A stretch of DNA of 52,500 bases from Gnetum montanum (taxonomy: Eukaryota; Streptophyta; Gnetopsida; Gnetales; Gnetaceae), in the NCBI GenBank assembly GCA_015680685.1, contig MNCI01033409.1, forward strand, positions 496,087-548,586, written 5' to 3'. The notes beneath the pieces were generated by a model. That model was not told the DNA's origin. It ran no database searches and saw only the letters and a list, made by a program, of their open reading frames with translations. The position numbers were made by a program, and so were the translations under genes. Below are positions 11,216 through 22,699 of the stretch, piece by piece (the stretch's first letter is position 1; each line of letters begins with the position of its first letter).

Positions 11216-11232
11216 CAGTCATGGGGGAGATA
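11216..11232 (+). other. E2 internal polypurine-tract-like motif
   Basis: CAGTCATGGGGGAGATA, nearly the same as the terminal tract at 13023-13035 but 1.8 kb upstream. The same motif is in E1 and E3. Confidence 0.7.
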
Positions 11233-12552
11233 GCCACCTATGTTGATCATTTGAGGCCCTCAGTTCTTTTAAGTTTTTTTTTACACATTTTTGTTTTACA
11301 ATTTCTTTAACTTTTCTTGTTTTTGTCTTACAACAGCATTCATAATTTTCCATTTTTTGTGTGTACTATCCATTTTATCAAGTTTTTCATTTAATAAGTG
11401 TTCTTCATGATGGTATGAACTATTTTTCTATTGTTTGCTATTGTTTGGTTTTTACCTTTAAGTTATGATGTTGATACTAAGGTATGGTTCTTTTGATATG
11501 GCAGGCAATGAGTCCACTTCATCCATCCATCCACAAATTTCTATGGTCTCTCTTAGCTTGGAAATGTATAGTTCCTTTCTAAATAAGAACTATAAAAATA
11601 ACAAAGTCTTTGCATGGTATGGTTCTCACGCATGAATACATAAAACAAAAAAAAAATAGTGAGAATTCAAAGCACACCCCTTAAACGAAATAATAATTTG
11701 GGCTACAAGCACTAGTTATGGAACTAAAATAAAAATGTTCCCTCTAACTAAGGCCCTTCTCGCTTCCCATTCTCTCCTCCATTTTTTCAGAATGGTGGTG
11801 GCTCTTTGGTTAAGGCATTCTTGTTACTTCAAGGGGATGAATTGGCCGAATGCATTAATGTGAGGTCACTAGATGTGGTTTATTTGAGGTTGGACTTGGA
11901 ATGGGATCTACTAAGTCACATTAATCATTACCTACACAAGGGGTTGTACACCACCATGTTCTTGGGATTCCCTTCCATTCTCTTCTCTCCATCCTTCTCT
12001 CCATTGTTCACCTCATTGCCAGTTGTATCATTAATGTATATTTTGGTTGATGCATTGTTTTATTTTTGGTCAAGTCTTGTGGTTAAGACTTTAACTCTTA
12101 TTCCAAATGACATTCCTAGAGCCTATGGACTCTTTGAATATGGGTTTTCAGGGCATTAAGGACATGAGCCTACTTTGGGGAGGACCCACTGACATTCTTA
12201 TTTGGTGTACTAGTTAAATTATTTCCCTTAACATTTTTGCAATCGACTTTATTTTTTTCATTTCCATCTTAACATCTGTTTCATCAACATTATAGTTGTC
12301 TCTTTTTCTCCATCCTTCTTGTTATTTTTCTTTCTCCATTCTATCGCTACTGGAGGTTGGCTCTTAGTCATGGAGGTTCAGACCCAAATTTTTTCGATTT
12401 TCTCCTAACCCCTACACCTTCAATAGTCACCATTATTATATCTTCAGATCCACATCATCCATACCACAACCCAGCTAATGGACCTTTTACTGAAACAAGG
12501 TATTAACTACATTATGATTCATTTACCATTGCTAATATAAAGACTGTGTTGT

Positions 12553-12674
12553 ATGTGCAGATGGCAATCATGCAACAATGGATTGGATCTAGAGGGAACA
12601 ATTGGAATGGATCAGTGCTAAAGCAGCTATGCAAGGAAAGAGATGGATGGCGCGCTTACAAATAGACAACGAAA
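12553..12674 (+). repeat. 122-bp direct duplication, left copy
   Basis: Identical to 12676-12797 except one base (ATGCAACAATGG versus ATGAAACAATGG), separated only by a single N at 12675. Best read as two overlapping contig ends that were not merged. Confidence 0.9.
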
Positions 12675-12675
12675 N
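12675..12675. other. Assembly gap (single N)
   Basis: The only ambiguous base in E2, lying exactly between the two copies of the 122-bp duplication. Confidence 0.95.
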
Positions 12676-12797
12676 ATGTGCAGATGGCAATCATGAAACA
12701 ATGGATTGGATCTAGAGGGAACAATTGGAATGGATCAGTGCTAAAGCAGCTATGCAAGGAAAGAGATGGATGGCGCGCTTACAAATAGACAACGAAA
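12676..12797 (+). repeat. 122-bp direct duplication, right copy
   Basis: Partner of 12553-12674. Probably one genomic copy represented twice. Confidence 0.9.
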
Positions 12798-13022
12798 GGC
12801 AGCAGAAAAACTTCTTTCTCTCTCTCTCTTTCTCAGCTACCAAATAAGGCCTGATGTCAAATGTATAAAGTGTTTACTCTTGTTGTCATGAACACCAGTT
12901 TTGTCTTGTCTTGTAATGATGATCCATTCACATATCATCCCATTCATCATTAGTTCCATTTGAGTCAATAATCCCATACTGTCCCAATATTTTGTAAGGA
13001 ACTCAAGGATTAGTTTTTATTC

Positions 13023-13035
13023 AGTCATGGGGGTA
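13023..13035 (+). other. E2 polypurine tract
   Basis: AGTCATGGGGGTA immediately before the 3' LTR start TGATGG. Confidence 0.85.
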
Positions 13036-13829
13036 TGATGGAACGCGATATCGCATGGGCCATAATATCACATCCGCAATATCGCATTGCATCGTCAAAT
13101 CTATAAATAAGAGGCGACTCTCCCTTGTTCCTCATTCTAGGCCTAGACTGTAGCGAAACTCTGGCATTTTTACCTCTCTAGAGATAGAATAATTTCCATG
13201 TGCCCGTAGTAGGAGCTCCAAAGTGAATAGATCTTTATTCAAGAAAATATTGTACCTGAACACAAGTTTGTGTACAGAAATAAAGATGAACTTCTTGGAT
13301 AAACCTTGCAATGCATGGACTAAGCTAGATAGGACTTTATTTACTATTATTTATTGTTTACCATTTAAATGCTTTATTAGTTGATTAATTCCCTCTCAAC
13401 CCTTCTCCCATAGTTAAGTGCATTCAGTACGACCACTTCAAACACATGTGTTGCGCTTGGTGATCCCAGTAATGAATAGCATTTGGTAACCAAGGTTGCA
13501 TTGGTTCAGGGTGTGAACGGTAAGTGGGAATGAATGTTGATGCTAGATTAATTAAGGCTTAGTTAGTTAGTTAAAATTAGTTAATTACTCTCTTCACCCT
13601 TCACCTCATTAGCATAGGAGATAAAACAAAAAAGATATAAAAATCACATACCTCAGATTACTTAACCATACAACCATGAAAAATACAAGTAAGTCTGGGA
13701 AGACAATGAATGATTAACCTTAAGTGTTCCATGAGGCGTGTAGGTACTTAGTCTACGGAGTTCGACAAGATCGCACGTGTAACGCTCATATTCGTATGGT
13801 TGAGTGTAGGGGTACCTTGCCACTCATCA
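13036..13829 (+). repeat. E2 3' LTR
   Basis: 794 bp, TGATGG...ACTCATCA, partner of 6925-7736. TATAAATA at 13102-13109. Target duplication GTGAT follows at 13830-13834. Confidence 0.95.
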
Positions 13830-13834
13830 GTGAT
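13830..13834. repeat. Target-site duplication of E2, right copy
   Basis: GTGAT, identical to 6920-6924. Confidence 0.9.
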
Positions 13835-15475
13835 CTTAAGCTAGCGATGGATGTCCTAGTATTTTGTTCACACCAAGACATTCATGTATGATCATGAAAA
13901 AAGCTTTAGATTGTACAAAATCACCTACTATGAATGGTAACCTAATGGACCCTATAACTTCTACTCATATATCATTAAAGGAAATAAGATTACTATAAGT
14001 TTCATTGAAGACTACTTAATCATGAGGACCAATATGTTTGATAATAACTCATGTGACCATATTAGACTCGGAGCCATCATCAACATGTATTAGTGGGATT
14101 AAAGCATCAAGTGACACTTTGATAATAATGTATAGTGGTAGCTAGAAAATATCTTCTATCTTTAAATTAGTCTTGATATTCTCATCATAAAAGTTCAAAC
14201 TATATAATCCATAATGAGGAACTTGATGAAAGATGATATAGACTTTTTTTAAGCTAGAATATGACTTGGAACTACAATTCTCTAAAGAACATCATATAAA
14301 GTAGAACATGCTCTTTAGAGGTTTCTTAGAGGTCATACAAGAACAAGTTAATTTCTTTTGAATGAAAAATATTAATATTTTAGTATAAGAATGTATTATC
14401 TATTAACTCTGATGATCATGAAGTAAGTGTCATTATGATTAGCTATATGGGATTAGATAAAGGTGGAAGATCACTTGAAAGAATAGGTCCCCAATGTTGC
14501 TCAAAGAAAACCTTCTTTAACATTTTTCAATGTTTCTTAGGTGCATCAATAACCTTCTTCTTTTATTTGCATGATTGTGACTCATTGGTCTGCTAGCTAT
14601 GAGTAGGAATTCTTACTTAGGATGATGAAAATGGATGGCTAGATATTTAGAATGTAGTAGATAAAGGGGCATTTTAAGATTTAGCATGATATGGAATGGA
14701 ATGAGAACAAGAAGGATGAATGGGTTAAGTAGTAGGAGTAGAGTGATAGGGATATGTAATAGTATGAGATATAACAAAATGTTAGTTAGTCAAGGTTACA
14801 TTAATATGATAAAGAGGTGATGAAGAGTGACTTAACTTTGATAAAAGGTTAGTATAATCTAACTAATCAATCACATAAGGCTTTTAAAACTATGATGAAG
14901 TTTTTTGGTAATGCTCGTCATCTAACCAACAAATGGCATATGGCTCCCTATGTGGGAAGTTATGAACTTTGTGTTTTGGCTTCAAAGATAAAATAGTGTT
15001 TCCAACTTCTAAGAGATTCTAAAATACTTCCAATTGTTGATTATCTAGATGCATAGTGGATGTCTCATTTTCCATTACTATTTTTCCCTTATCTATGAAA
15101 TTTTGAATGTCATCCTTTAGATTTATGTAGTTATCTGTGACGTGACCGGTGGTCTCATAATAATAGTAGTACTTCTAGTAGTCATACAACATAGGTACTT
15201 GAGGATCACCTTCTTGTCTCTAAGTAAGATTCATTGCTATAAACTAAATATGGTGACAACATGCTCTTTCCTGATTAGAAACTTATTTCCTCTTGATATG
15301 TTCATCCCTAAAAAGATTTTTAAGAAGTAGAGAATACCTTATCAATATCTTAGTATATTGATCTTTATTTCTTTGAGGCCTACATTGCTAAGTTAAAGTA
15401 GTAGTTAGAGCATTGTCTTGCCCCTTAGAAAAAGAAGAAGCACCTTAAGATGCTAGTTATCCCTTATCTTATTTA
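13835..15475 (-). pseudogene. gag: H segment c: Tat-like gag C-terminus and protease
   Basis: Minus-strand remnant of element H between E3 and E2. Read from 15475, there is a decayed linker, then around 15180-15085 a zinc-knuckle-like stretch ending TTGHVTDNYINLKDDIQNFI. This matches the Tat-type pattern C-x-F-H...GH-T-(E/D)-C-x-x-L-K-x-x-I-E-x-L-I, with the Cys positions changed to Tyr. Near 14095-14065 is a retropepsin-type motif, HVDDGSESN (Asp codons at 14081-14076), and toward 13835 VEVIGSIRLPFIVGDF and NKILGHPSLA, matching the Tat protease pattern EVIGxIxLP...LLGRPW. The reading continues at 6919 across E2. Multiple stops and probable frameshifts make it non-functional. Confidence 0.7.
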
Positions 15476-15480
15476 ATAGT
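15476..15480. repeat. Target-site duplication of E3, left copy
   Basis: ATAGT, versus ATAGC at 28380-28384: four of five match, with one C/T difference. Confidence 0.75.
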
Positions 15481-16320
15481 TAATGAAGTCTAAATTGTTC
15501 AACTACATTGATGGATCCTCATTAATGCATCCTTAGATGCATTGAAACATATGTGTCAATGCTAATCCTTCCTTAGCCTACATAAATATGCATATTAGTT
15601 ATATTTATGACATCTTTAGTCATTATTTTAGTGAAGCTCTTATAGTTTATTTTTGTAGGGCTTAGAAAAATTTCTTTCTAAGTGCTCACAGCATAGATCG
15701 AATTGATTATATGGAGTTTTATTCAAGTGCATGATGTACCTAGATACTTTTGCATAATAGTAATAAAATTGAGATTTCTTCTTTCCATTGCAACACTTGG
15801 ACTAGTATTTAGTTTGCTTTCAAGCACTTTAATTTTCTAAACTTAATAATTTAATATTTTATTCCATAGTAATGTGAGTATAACCACTTCAAGTATAATA
15901 TACTAATACTTGATAATTGCAATAGTGAATACTTGGTACGTCTAGTAGTAAGCACTTGGTAACCCAACAACATTAGTATAGGTTCAAGATGTGTATGGAA
16001 GGTGGGAAAAAATGTTCTACATTTAGGATAGCTTAGATTATCCTTAATTGTATTAATTAGCTAGAATTTAATATTTTAATCACATCATCTTCTTAACGCT
16101 TTTAATGATAAAAATAATATATGTATCTCATACCTCAATCATGCTTAGCCATACAGATAGAATTAACATAATTGATGATTTAGAAGACAATGATTAGTAA
16201 CATCATGTTTGACTATCTAAAATAATAGTCACTTAGGAAGGGATGCACATAATTAGACCACCTACATGTACACATTTGCGATTCATACTGTTGGGCATAG
16301 GGAATACTCACTACTCATCA
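15481..16320 (+). repeat. E3 5' LTR
   Basis: 840 bp, starting TAATGAAGTCTAAAT (TGATG after one G-to-A) and ending ACTACTCATCA. Partner is 27538-28379. TATA-like TACATAAAT at 15579-15587. Confidence 0.9.
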
Positions 16321-16321
16321 T

Positions 16322-16339
16322 TAGCATTATTGCTGGGAA
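16322..16339 (+). other. E3 primer-binding site, decayed (tRNA-Asp)
   Basis: TAGCATTATTGCTGGGAA, one base after the LTR; it aligns with TGGCGCCGTTGCCGGGAA with only C-to-T or G-to-A changes. Confidence 0.75.
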
Positions 16340-16471
16340 ATTTCCTTTTAGCTATTATGCACTAAGTATTTTATATAGTTAAATCATACAAATGTCATTG
16401 TATAACACATCATTCTTAGAAAAATAATAATATTTTATTTAAGGCACACTACAGGAAATAAACTAAAAAAA

Positions 16472-18810
16472 ATGTTTTTTTCTCACAGGGTTGATTCTGC
16501 AACTATTGATGATCTTAACAAATAACATGATAGGACCAAAAGAAATGCAAATGAGTTATCTCAATAGTTGAAGGTTTTCTCTATCCATATGAATTCCTAT
16601 TATTTGGATTTCACTTTTATCCTTCACCATGACAAGAAACTACATTTAAGAAACCTAGAAGATAACATTATGTTATTGCCTAACTGTTCCATTCCCTCCG
16701 TATTCATGATAGTACTAATGAAGTTGGAGCTTGAACTAGTAGCCCTAGAATACTAAGTGATAAAACATCTCTTCAAAGGCTATCAACCAACAAAAGTCCA
16801 ATCTTGAAAATATAAACTCATGGAGGCCCACCATGAAGCCTCCAAGGGTAAAAATATTCTAATCACTTTGAACTCATGGTCAGAGAAGGAGAACATTAAA
16901 GTTCCATAAATATAATCTAAATAGCAATGTTCTCCTCCCTTCAGTGAGGATAATACAACTCATTAATGGATACATTCAATCTTGGTAAGCAACCAAGAAA
17001 AGAAGAGAACTAGATCCAAAATGAAGGAGACCTTAAGGCCAAGGTCTCCTAGATATCAATCAAAAGAATAATCAAGATTCCATAGAAGGAGAGAAAGAAA
17101 ACATAACTCTCCTAGCTTTTCATCCTTACCATCCTATCCATCAGTTAGCTCTAACAAAAGGGAACATGATCAATACTAAGGAGAAATAATCAAGGCTATG
17201 ATGGAGATAAAAAGATTACCCCATCAAAGAGATGAAAGAATAGAATACAACAACAAGAGGAAGAGGAGCATCATCAAGAGATAAGGCATAGCATGTCACA
17301 TCATAGGAGACATGGCCATGATAGAGGTCATAACAAATGTAATGACTATGATGACTCACTACTTGCTATCAAAAGCATGATAAATATCTATGAGGCAATG
17401 CATATCCTTACTAAGGGATAGCCAGATCAAATGGATTCACATGAACAACATTCCTAAGTTTAAGGAAGGTTACAATGCTAATCTAGAACATCACTTGCAA
17501 GCCTTCCATGTTGTCTGTGCATTGAAAAACATTAAGAATAACTAGTAGAAGCTTAGACTATTCCATAGGACACTCATAAAAAAGTTAAATATTAGTACTA
17601 GTTCTTGGAACTAGAACCTATTTACAGATGAAGTACAATGTTTGAGCTATTCAATAATTAGTATTAAACATACTCTAGGGTATCGAAATTGAGGAAAAAA
17701 ATTCAACAATGGAAACTAGGTAATCATGAATCCCTTAATAAAGCCTTAAGAAGGTACTATTCCTTGCTATACTAATGTTAAGGCTATAGTTTCTCTCAAA
17801 GAAAGTAGCTTTACCATATGATAGATAAACTCAAGAATAAAATTACAAAGACTCTCAAGGTTTACGCCCAATGGAGATTATTAGAAATGAGATTCCATCA
17901 AATACAAAGGCTCATTAACTAAGTAGTAAAACAAGAATTAAAGTTGAAAAAGAAAGAAAGTGTAGAAGCGTATAACAAAGATCTATTCATCTGTAAAAAA
18001 GAGGTACATCTTTATTATTATAAGAAGGAAGCATCACTATAGGAGGTTGTATAAAGAAAAACCTTGCGAATTCAAAATTATATCATAGAAATATTGGCCA
18101 AGATGAATAAGATGTAAGACTCGTTGGATGAAAATTTTTAAATTATTCTTAAAATTATGAAAGAGAAAACAAAATAGGTGATTAGGAACACACACAAAAG
18201 AAGAAGAAAGAATGCAATAAAGAACTACCATCATTAGAAGGGTAAGGTTGTAATAGTAGATGAGGTTGCAGATTCTAATAGAAATAATAAATGGTATGAC
18301 ATCTACTAATATGACCATCCCAAGGAATGTTACCCAATGCTATCACACTCACAAGAATCTAGGATCTATGCCTTAAATCCAAAACATTCTTGGAGGCAAC
18401 CACCTAGAAAAATTCTTTACCCATAAGGAAACTATCGGTAAGAGTTCCACCAATAATAGTATTATTCAAGTGGAATTTCATCTCAACCTCAAGAATATTA
18501 TCATCAATACAAAAATCCACAATTATGAAGGATACCACTAAAAAGGTAGCAATATCCTTACCATCAACTTAACCCATATGAATATTATGTCTAGCAACCT
18601 GTGTCTCTAAACGGCTTTGTAGGCTACAATTTTTCTCATCACTATTATCCCCTTGAATATTATAGACCTTTCACTCCATGAACTAAATCTCCTTCCAAAT
18701 ATACTCCTTATTATTCATAGCAAAACTCTACATTTCATACCTCCACTTCTTTGCCACTTAAACCACCTATGTAAGGTAAAATACCTCCAAAACCCCAACA
18801 ATGAAATGTC
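16472..18810 (+). pseudogene. gag: E3 gag remnant
   Basis: The ATG at 16472 stands where E2's gag starts. The open stretch 16568-16756 includes LDFTFILHHDKKLHLRNLE, matching E2's DFTFILYQDGQLRWRDLQ. The capsid core lies around 17440-17730 (NNIPKFKEGYNANLEHHL). The nucleocapsid motif near 18300-18330 keeps YDHPKEC but the first cysteines are lost, and a Tyr/Gln/Pro-rich linker follows. Numerous stop codons and probable indels make it inactive. Its role in the ancestor was particle formation. Confidence 0.8.
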
Positions 18811-19069
18811 ACACAAACTATAAATTTTTAGTTAGATAATAACTCAAGTGGTTCTAAGTGTAAGACTTGAAAAAGAGCTTTCTTCATGCCTAATAGTCTA
18901 CCCAAACCACTATAGGAATCTGTGGCTATGGATTCATCTCAAGCTACCATAGGAATATCTACCAAGATTCCTTCAAATCAAAGATCTTAGAATGTTCACA
19001 CTATTATATTAACTCATGTAGTCATAGACTAGATAAATACAAAATACCTTCATAGGAAGAGAACTAATC

Positions 19070-19440
19070 ATAGGAAGAAATGATCCATGCAAAGATCTAT
19101 TAGACTCAAGTTCTGGTGTGAACTTAATTTCCCAAGAAATATATAAAACATGGAACCTACCTCTACTTAAGAAATGCAATATCAAGTTAAAGATTATAAA
19201 TCAATCCATTACTATCCCATTAGGATTTATAGATAATATTTTAACCACTCTTAGAAAATGGTCATACCCAATGAACTTCATAGTGATCCATGTGGATAAC
19301 TACAAACAAGACTTTTCAATCATTATAGGAAGGGCTTGGCTAAGTACAATTGATGCCAAGTTAGGGATTAGAGATCTATCCTTGGAAATTTTTAATGAAA
19401 ATTAATTTGGTAAGATTGAGAAGAAGAAAATTCCATGCAT
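19070..19440 (+). pseudogene. E3 aspartic protease domain remnant
   Basis: LLDSSSGVNLIS places the catalytic Asp at 19103-19105. The expected D-(S/T)-G is now D-S-S, a G-to-S change of the flap-supporting motif. The following 95-codon open stretch (19118-19405) includes IIIGRAWLSTIDAKLGIRDLS, matching IIMGRAWLSIVDACLGIRYLS in E2 (10750-10815). The conserved glycine-containing block near the C-terminus is therefore present. It would have cut the Gag-Pol polyprotein. Confidence 0.85.
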
Positions 19441-19699
19441 CAACTATAGTAACATAGAGTGTCATTACATGTAGAAAATATGGGCAATAAAGAGCATGTC
19501 TCTTACAACATGTAAGAAGTATGTCAAAACCACTAGCATCCAAAGGTTTTTACACACAGTAACTATAAAATAATAAAAAACTTATTGGTTGAATATAGAT
19601 ATAGCTTTATTTTCACAATATGCATGGAACTAGCTAAGATCTTGACAAGTGCATATATAGATAAGATGAATAAGATGGGTCTAACCTAGAATCAACTTT

Positions 19700-20880
19700 T
19701 CAAAGTAGAACATAGGAAAGAAATAGAGATGGATTAAAAAGAGTTAAAATCCCTAATACGTTTAAACAAGAGCCCTTAGAACTAAAATCCTTACCAACAT
19801 CTTTGGAATATATATTCATAGACAATGAAAAATAGGTAATCATCAATGCCTAGATCACCAAAGAACAAAAGGAAAAGCTACTAAAGATAGTCAACAAAAG
19901 GCCAACAACCTTTGCTTGATCATATGATGAGATAATAAGATTAGATCCATGCATATGCTACTATCATATCTACACAGACTCCACTATTAAATCCAAAATG
20001 TAAAGACATAAATATGATTAAATCCAAAGTTGAAATAATTTTTGAATAAAGAAGTTGAAAAACTTCTCAAGGTTGGATTCATCTATCTAGTGGCAAATAG
20101 TTAGTGGATAAGACTACTCATTCTTATGCCAAAGAAAGGAGAATAATGATGAGTGTGTATAGATTTTAGGTTGTTAAACATGGCCACATTCAAAGATTAT
20201 TTTGCATTGCCATTTGTGGACTAAGTGTTGGATACTATTGCAACGCATAACCACTATAGTTTTTTTGGATGGGAATAACAGTAACTATCAAATATAAATT
20301 TCTCCAAAAAAAACCAAGCCAAGAAAAATTTCACAAGTCCTTAGGGAACGTTTTCATACAAGAAGATGCATTTTGATCTATGTGTTGCTCCTACAATCTT
20401 CCAACATCTAGTTCTTAGTATCTTTTAGTAGCAAATTTGTAGTTGTGTGGGTTCTTTATGGATGAATTTTTCACCTATGGTTCTAATTTTGAATAGGCAT
20501 TGGATCATCTTGAGTAGGTATTGAAACAATTTGTGGAAATAAACCTATGGCTCAACTAGTAAAAGAGCCATTTGATGGTCCAAGAAGGCATTGTCTTGGG
20601 GCATAGAATTTTAGAAAAAGAAATTGAGGTGGACCCTAAAAAGATATGATCATCCAAGAAATTACCAAACAACCTCAAATAGTTAAAGGTATGAGGTCAT
20701 TCATTGGTCATACTAGATACTATAAGTGTTTCATTGAAAACTTCTCTAAAATTACCAAGCCACTTGTTGAGCTTACTAAGAATGATATAACATTTGAATG
20801 AACCAAAGAATCTAAATAAGCATTCTATCATTTAGAGCAAAAGCTCATAGAAACACTAATTTTATATTTCCTTAATTGAT
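19700..20880 (+). pseudogene. pol: E3 reverse transcriptase remnant
   Basis: Recognisable blocks in order, in shifting frames: CVYRF-like segment near 20155 (family VCIDYRKLN), FLDGNN near 20261 (family FLDGYSGYNQI), YKKMHFDLCVAPTIFQH near 20360 (family YRRMPFGLCNAPATFQR), and the active-site loop FFMDEFFTYGSNF near 20452-20490. The second catalytic Asp of the family (MDDF) reads Glu here (MDEF, 20461-20466). The connection to RNase H includes RSFIGHTRYYK near 20695 (family RSFLGHAGFYR). Stops and frameshifts occur throughout, so it is dead. The blocks are of the Athila/Tat type. Confidence 0.85.
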
Positions 20881-21250
20881 CCAAATTCTTCCACATCATA
20901 ATAGATGCATCCAATTATGTATTGAAAGTAGTGTTTACACAAATGAACAACCAAAAATGTCCATATTATATTCTTTGTTTAAGTAGGAGAATTATGGGTG
21001 TACAACTTAACTACACAACTACCAAAAAGAAAATCATGGTAGTGGTGTATGCTCTAGAAATTATTAGGCAATATGTGCTTGGATATCCAATTTTTGTGCA
21101 CACTGATCATAGTGTAATTTTCTTCTTGATAAGAAGACAATAGTGAGCTTTCATATTAAATGGTAATTGGTGATATTGTAGGAGTTTGATCTAACAATGA
21201 TGAATAAAAAGAGAATAGAGAATATAGTTGCAAATCATCTATCTCGGTTA
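20881..21250 (+). pseudogene. pol: E3 RNase H domain remnant
   Basis: IIDASNY (near 20900) carries the first catalytic Asp. The 73-codon open stretch 20922-21143 includes NYTTTKKKIMVVVYALE, where the family has NYTTTEKELLAVVFA, so the catalytic Glu has become Lys, and then VHTDHS with the later catalytic Asp. It ends with VANHLSRL (family VADHLSRL) near 21225. The enzyme would degrade the RNA template during cDNA synthesis; this copy has lost an active-site residue. Confidence 0.85.
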
Positions 21251-21289
21251 AGATGGGATAACAAGGTTGATGAAGAATCCTTATCTAAC

Positions 21290-22540
21290 TAATTTCCAAA
21301 TGAACTTCTTTTTGCTAAGAAAATTGAAGTTTAGGCATCAAAGATCACAAACTGGTATGATGAATTTCTTTCATATTTACTCATATAGGAGACTCATATA
21401 GGAGGAATCAACAATTCCTCCATAAGGTCAAGCACTACATAGAAATAGAGGGGAACCTCTATAGGATTTGTTCTGATGGTCTAGTATGATGGTGAGCACC
21501 TAATACTAATTAACTAAGAGTCCTCCAGAATGTTCATGAGGATCCTTGTGAGGGGCCACTATGCAGGAAGGAGAATGTTCATAAAGATCTTTATGGTAGG
21601 ATATTTTTTGCTAATTATATTCAAGGATGTCCACCATTTCACCCATTTGTGTAAATGATGTCAATAAGATGGAGGAATAACAACTAGGATGGAGAGGACC
21701 CAACAATGGATCCAACCATTGTGTCCTTTTAACCTTTGGATAATTAACTTCATAGGACTTATTACTCCCATGTTCAATGAAAAGTATTATATTATTGTTA
21801 TTGTTGAATATTGTACCAAACTGGCTAAAGCTACAACTATTCCTGACTATACTTCTTCTATTGCAACTTGATTTTTTCAACAATAGATGGTAAATAGGTT
21901 TGGTATACCTAGAGCACTAATTTTTAATAATGAAATTCATTTCACAAGTGCTACCTTTAGTAAGTTAATGCAACGTTTGGAGGTGCAACATAAAATTACA
22001 ACATCCTACCATCCTTAAACCAATAATCAAGTTGAAGTAACTAATGGGAAGATCATCCAAATCCTAACATAGACCATTAGTAAATATAGAAAAGAATATA
22101 GTACTAAACTTAAAAGATCCTTTGGAAATATCATTGAACATGGAAATTTCATATATGCTACTCTCCCTATGAGTTAGTTTATGGAAAGTTATCCAAAGTT
22201 CTACTTTAAATCAAACTTCATACAGTCACAACTGCATGTGAGCTTAACTTAGATATTAACTTGGCACAAAAAGAAAGGCTTATGATACTTACCATGCTAG
22301 AAAAAAATTATAGAGCAGCACTTATGATGAATGAAGTGCACAAGCCATATAACAAACAATGAAATAATGTTCAAATATTGAAAGTTAAATTTAAATTAGG
22401 AGACAAACATTCTCTATTAGAATCCCATGTATGTACCATAATGAATTAAGTATTAGACATTATGGAAAGGATCATACATTACATACTCAACTTTTCCTTC
22501 CATGGCTATGATAATTTACCATCCAATAAGACTCCAATAA
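21290..22540 (+). pseudogene. pol: E3 integrase remnant
   Basis: Starts with a DELLFAKKI-like segment (21300), a decayed zinc-binding region, then the catalytic core. Positions 21740-21820 give INFIGL...VIVEYCTKLAKA, where Athila-type integrases have IDFMGP...VAVDYVSKWVEA: the first catalytic Asp is Asn. The second (SDNGTHF in the family) reads FNNEIHF near 21925, again Asp to Asn. The Glu in QVEVTNGKI (near 22035) is kept. The C-terminal region decays toward 22540. Integrase would have joined the cDNA to genomic DNA; two of three catalytic acids are gone. Confidence 0.85.
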
Positions 22541-22672
22541 GACCCCAAAAGTACATGCTAATCAATATCCAACAACTAAAATCCTTCATGTACTTCCAAG
22601 TAAGTAGCCATAATAATAACACCTCAACCCAAGAATAAGCTTGCTTCATTTTTCAAATCTCCTCTTTTCAAC

Positions 22673-22690
22673 TTAGTCATGAGGGAGATA
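22673..22690 (+). other. E3 internal polypurine-tract-like motif
   Basis: TTAGTCATGAGGGAGATA just after integrase. It resembles the terminal tract at 27524-27537, 4.8 kb further on. Confidence 0.7.
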
Positions 22691-22699
22691 TCCATTTAG

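Larger units (their letters stand above)
11240..13020 (+). other. E2 3' non-coding region
   Basis: T-rich start, then sequence that resembles E3 at 22.7-23.5 kb in order (for example GGCTACAAGCACTAG at about 11.70 kb and its counterpart near 23.19 kb). The 117-codon plus ORF 11806-12159 has no recognised domain and is probably chance. A TC-rich run lies near 12816-12834. The part after 12.5 kb contains an assembly gap with a duplication. Confidence 0.6.
6925..13829 (+). mobile_element. E2: complete-ended, pol-less Athila-like LTR retrotransposon
   Basis: A 6,905-bp Ty3/gypsy element with both LTRs (about 90% identical by eye, less in U3), a tRNA-Asp primer site, a gag-protease frame, a terminal polypurine tract and a perfect GTGAT duplication. 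Between the protease (ends about 10.93 kb) and the internal purine motif (11216) there are only ~280 bp, where E3 has RT, RNase H and integrase over about 3 kb. It also lacks E3's third reading frame. It is therefore a deletion derivative that could have moved only with enzymes from a relative. It sits in element H, whose minus-strand protease frame continues on both sides. Confidence 0.93.

Noticed and set aside
11806-12159. 117-codon plus-strand ORF with a good ATG
   Set aside because: It lies in the 3' non-coding region of E2, has no recognisable domain, and the matching region of E3 (about 23.3-23.7 kb) has no equivalent frame.
12553-12797. A real tandem duplication in E2
   Set aside because: A lone N at the exact junction and near-perfect identity, in an otherwise diverged element, fit an assembly artefact better.
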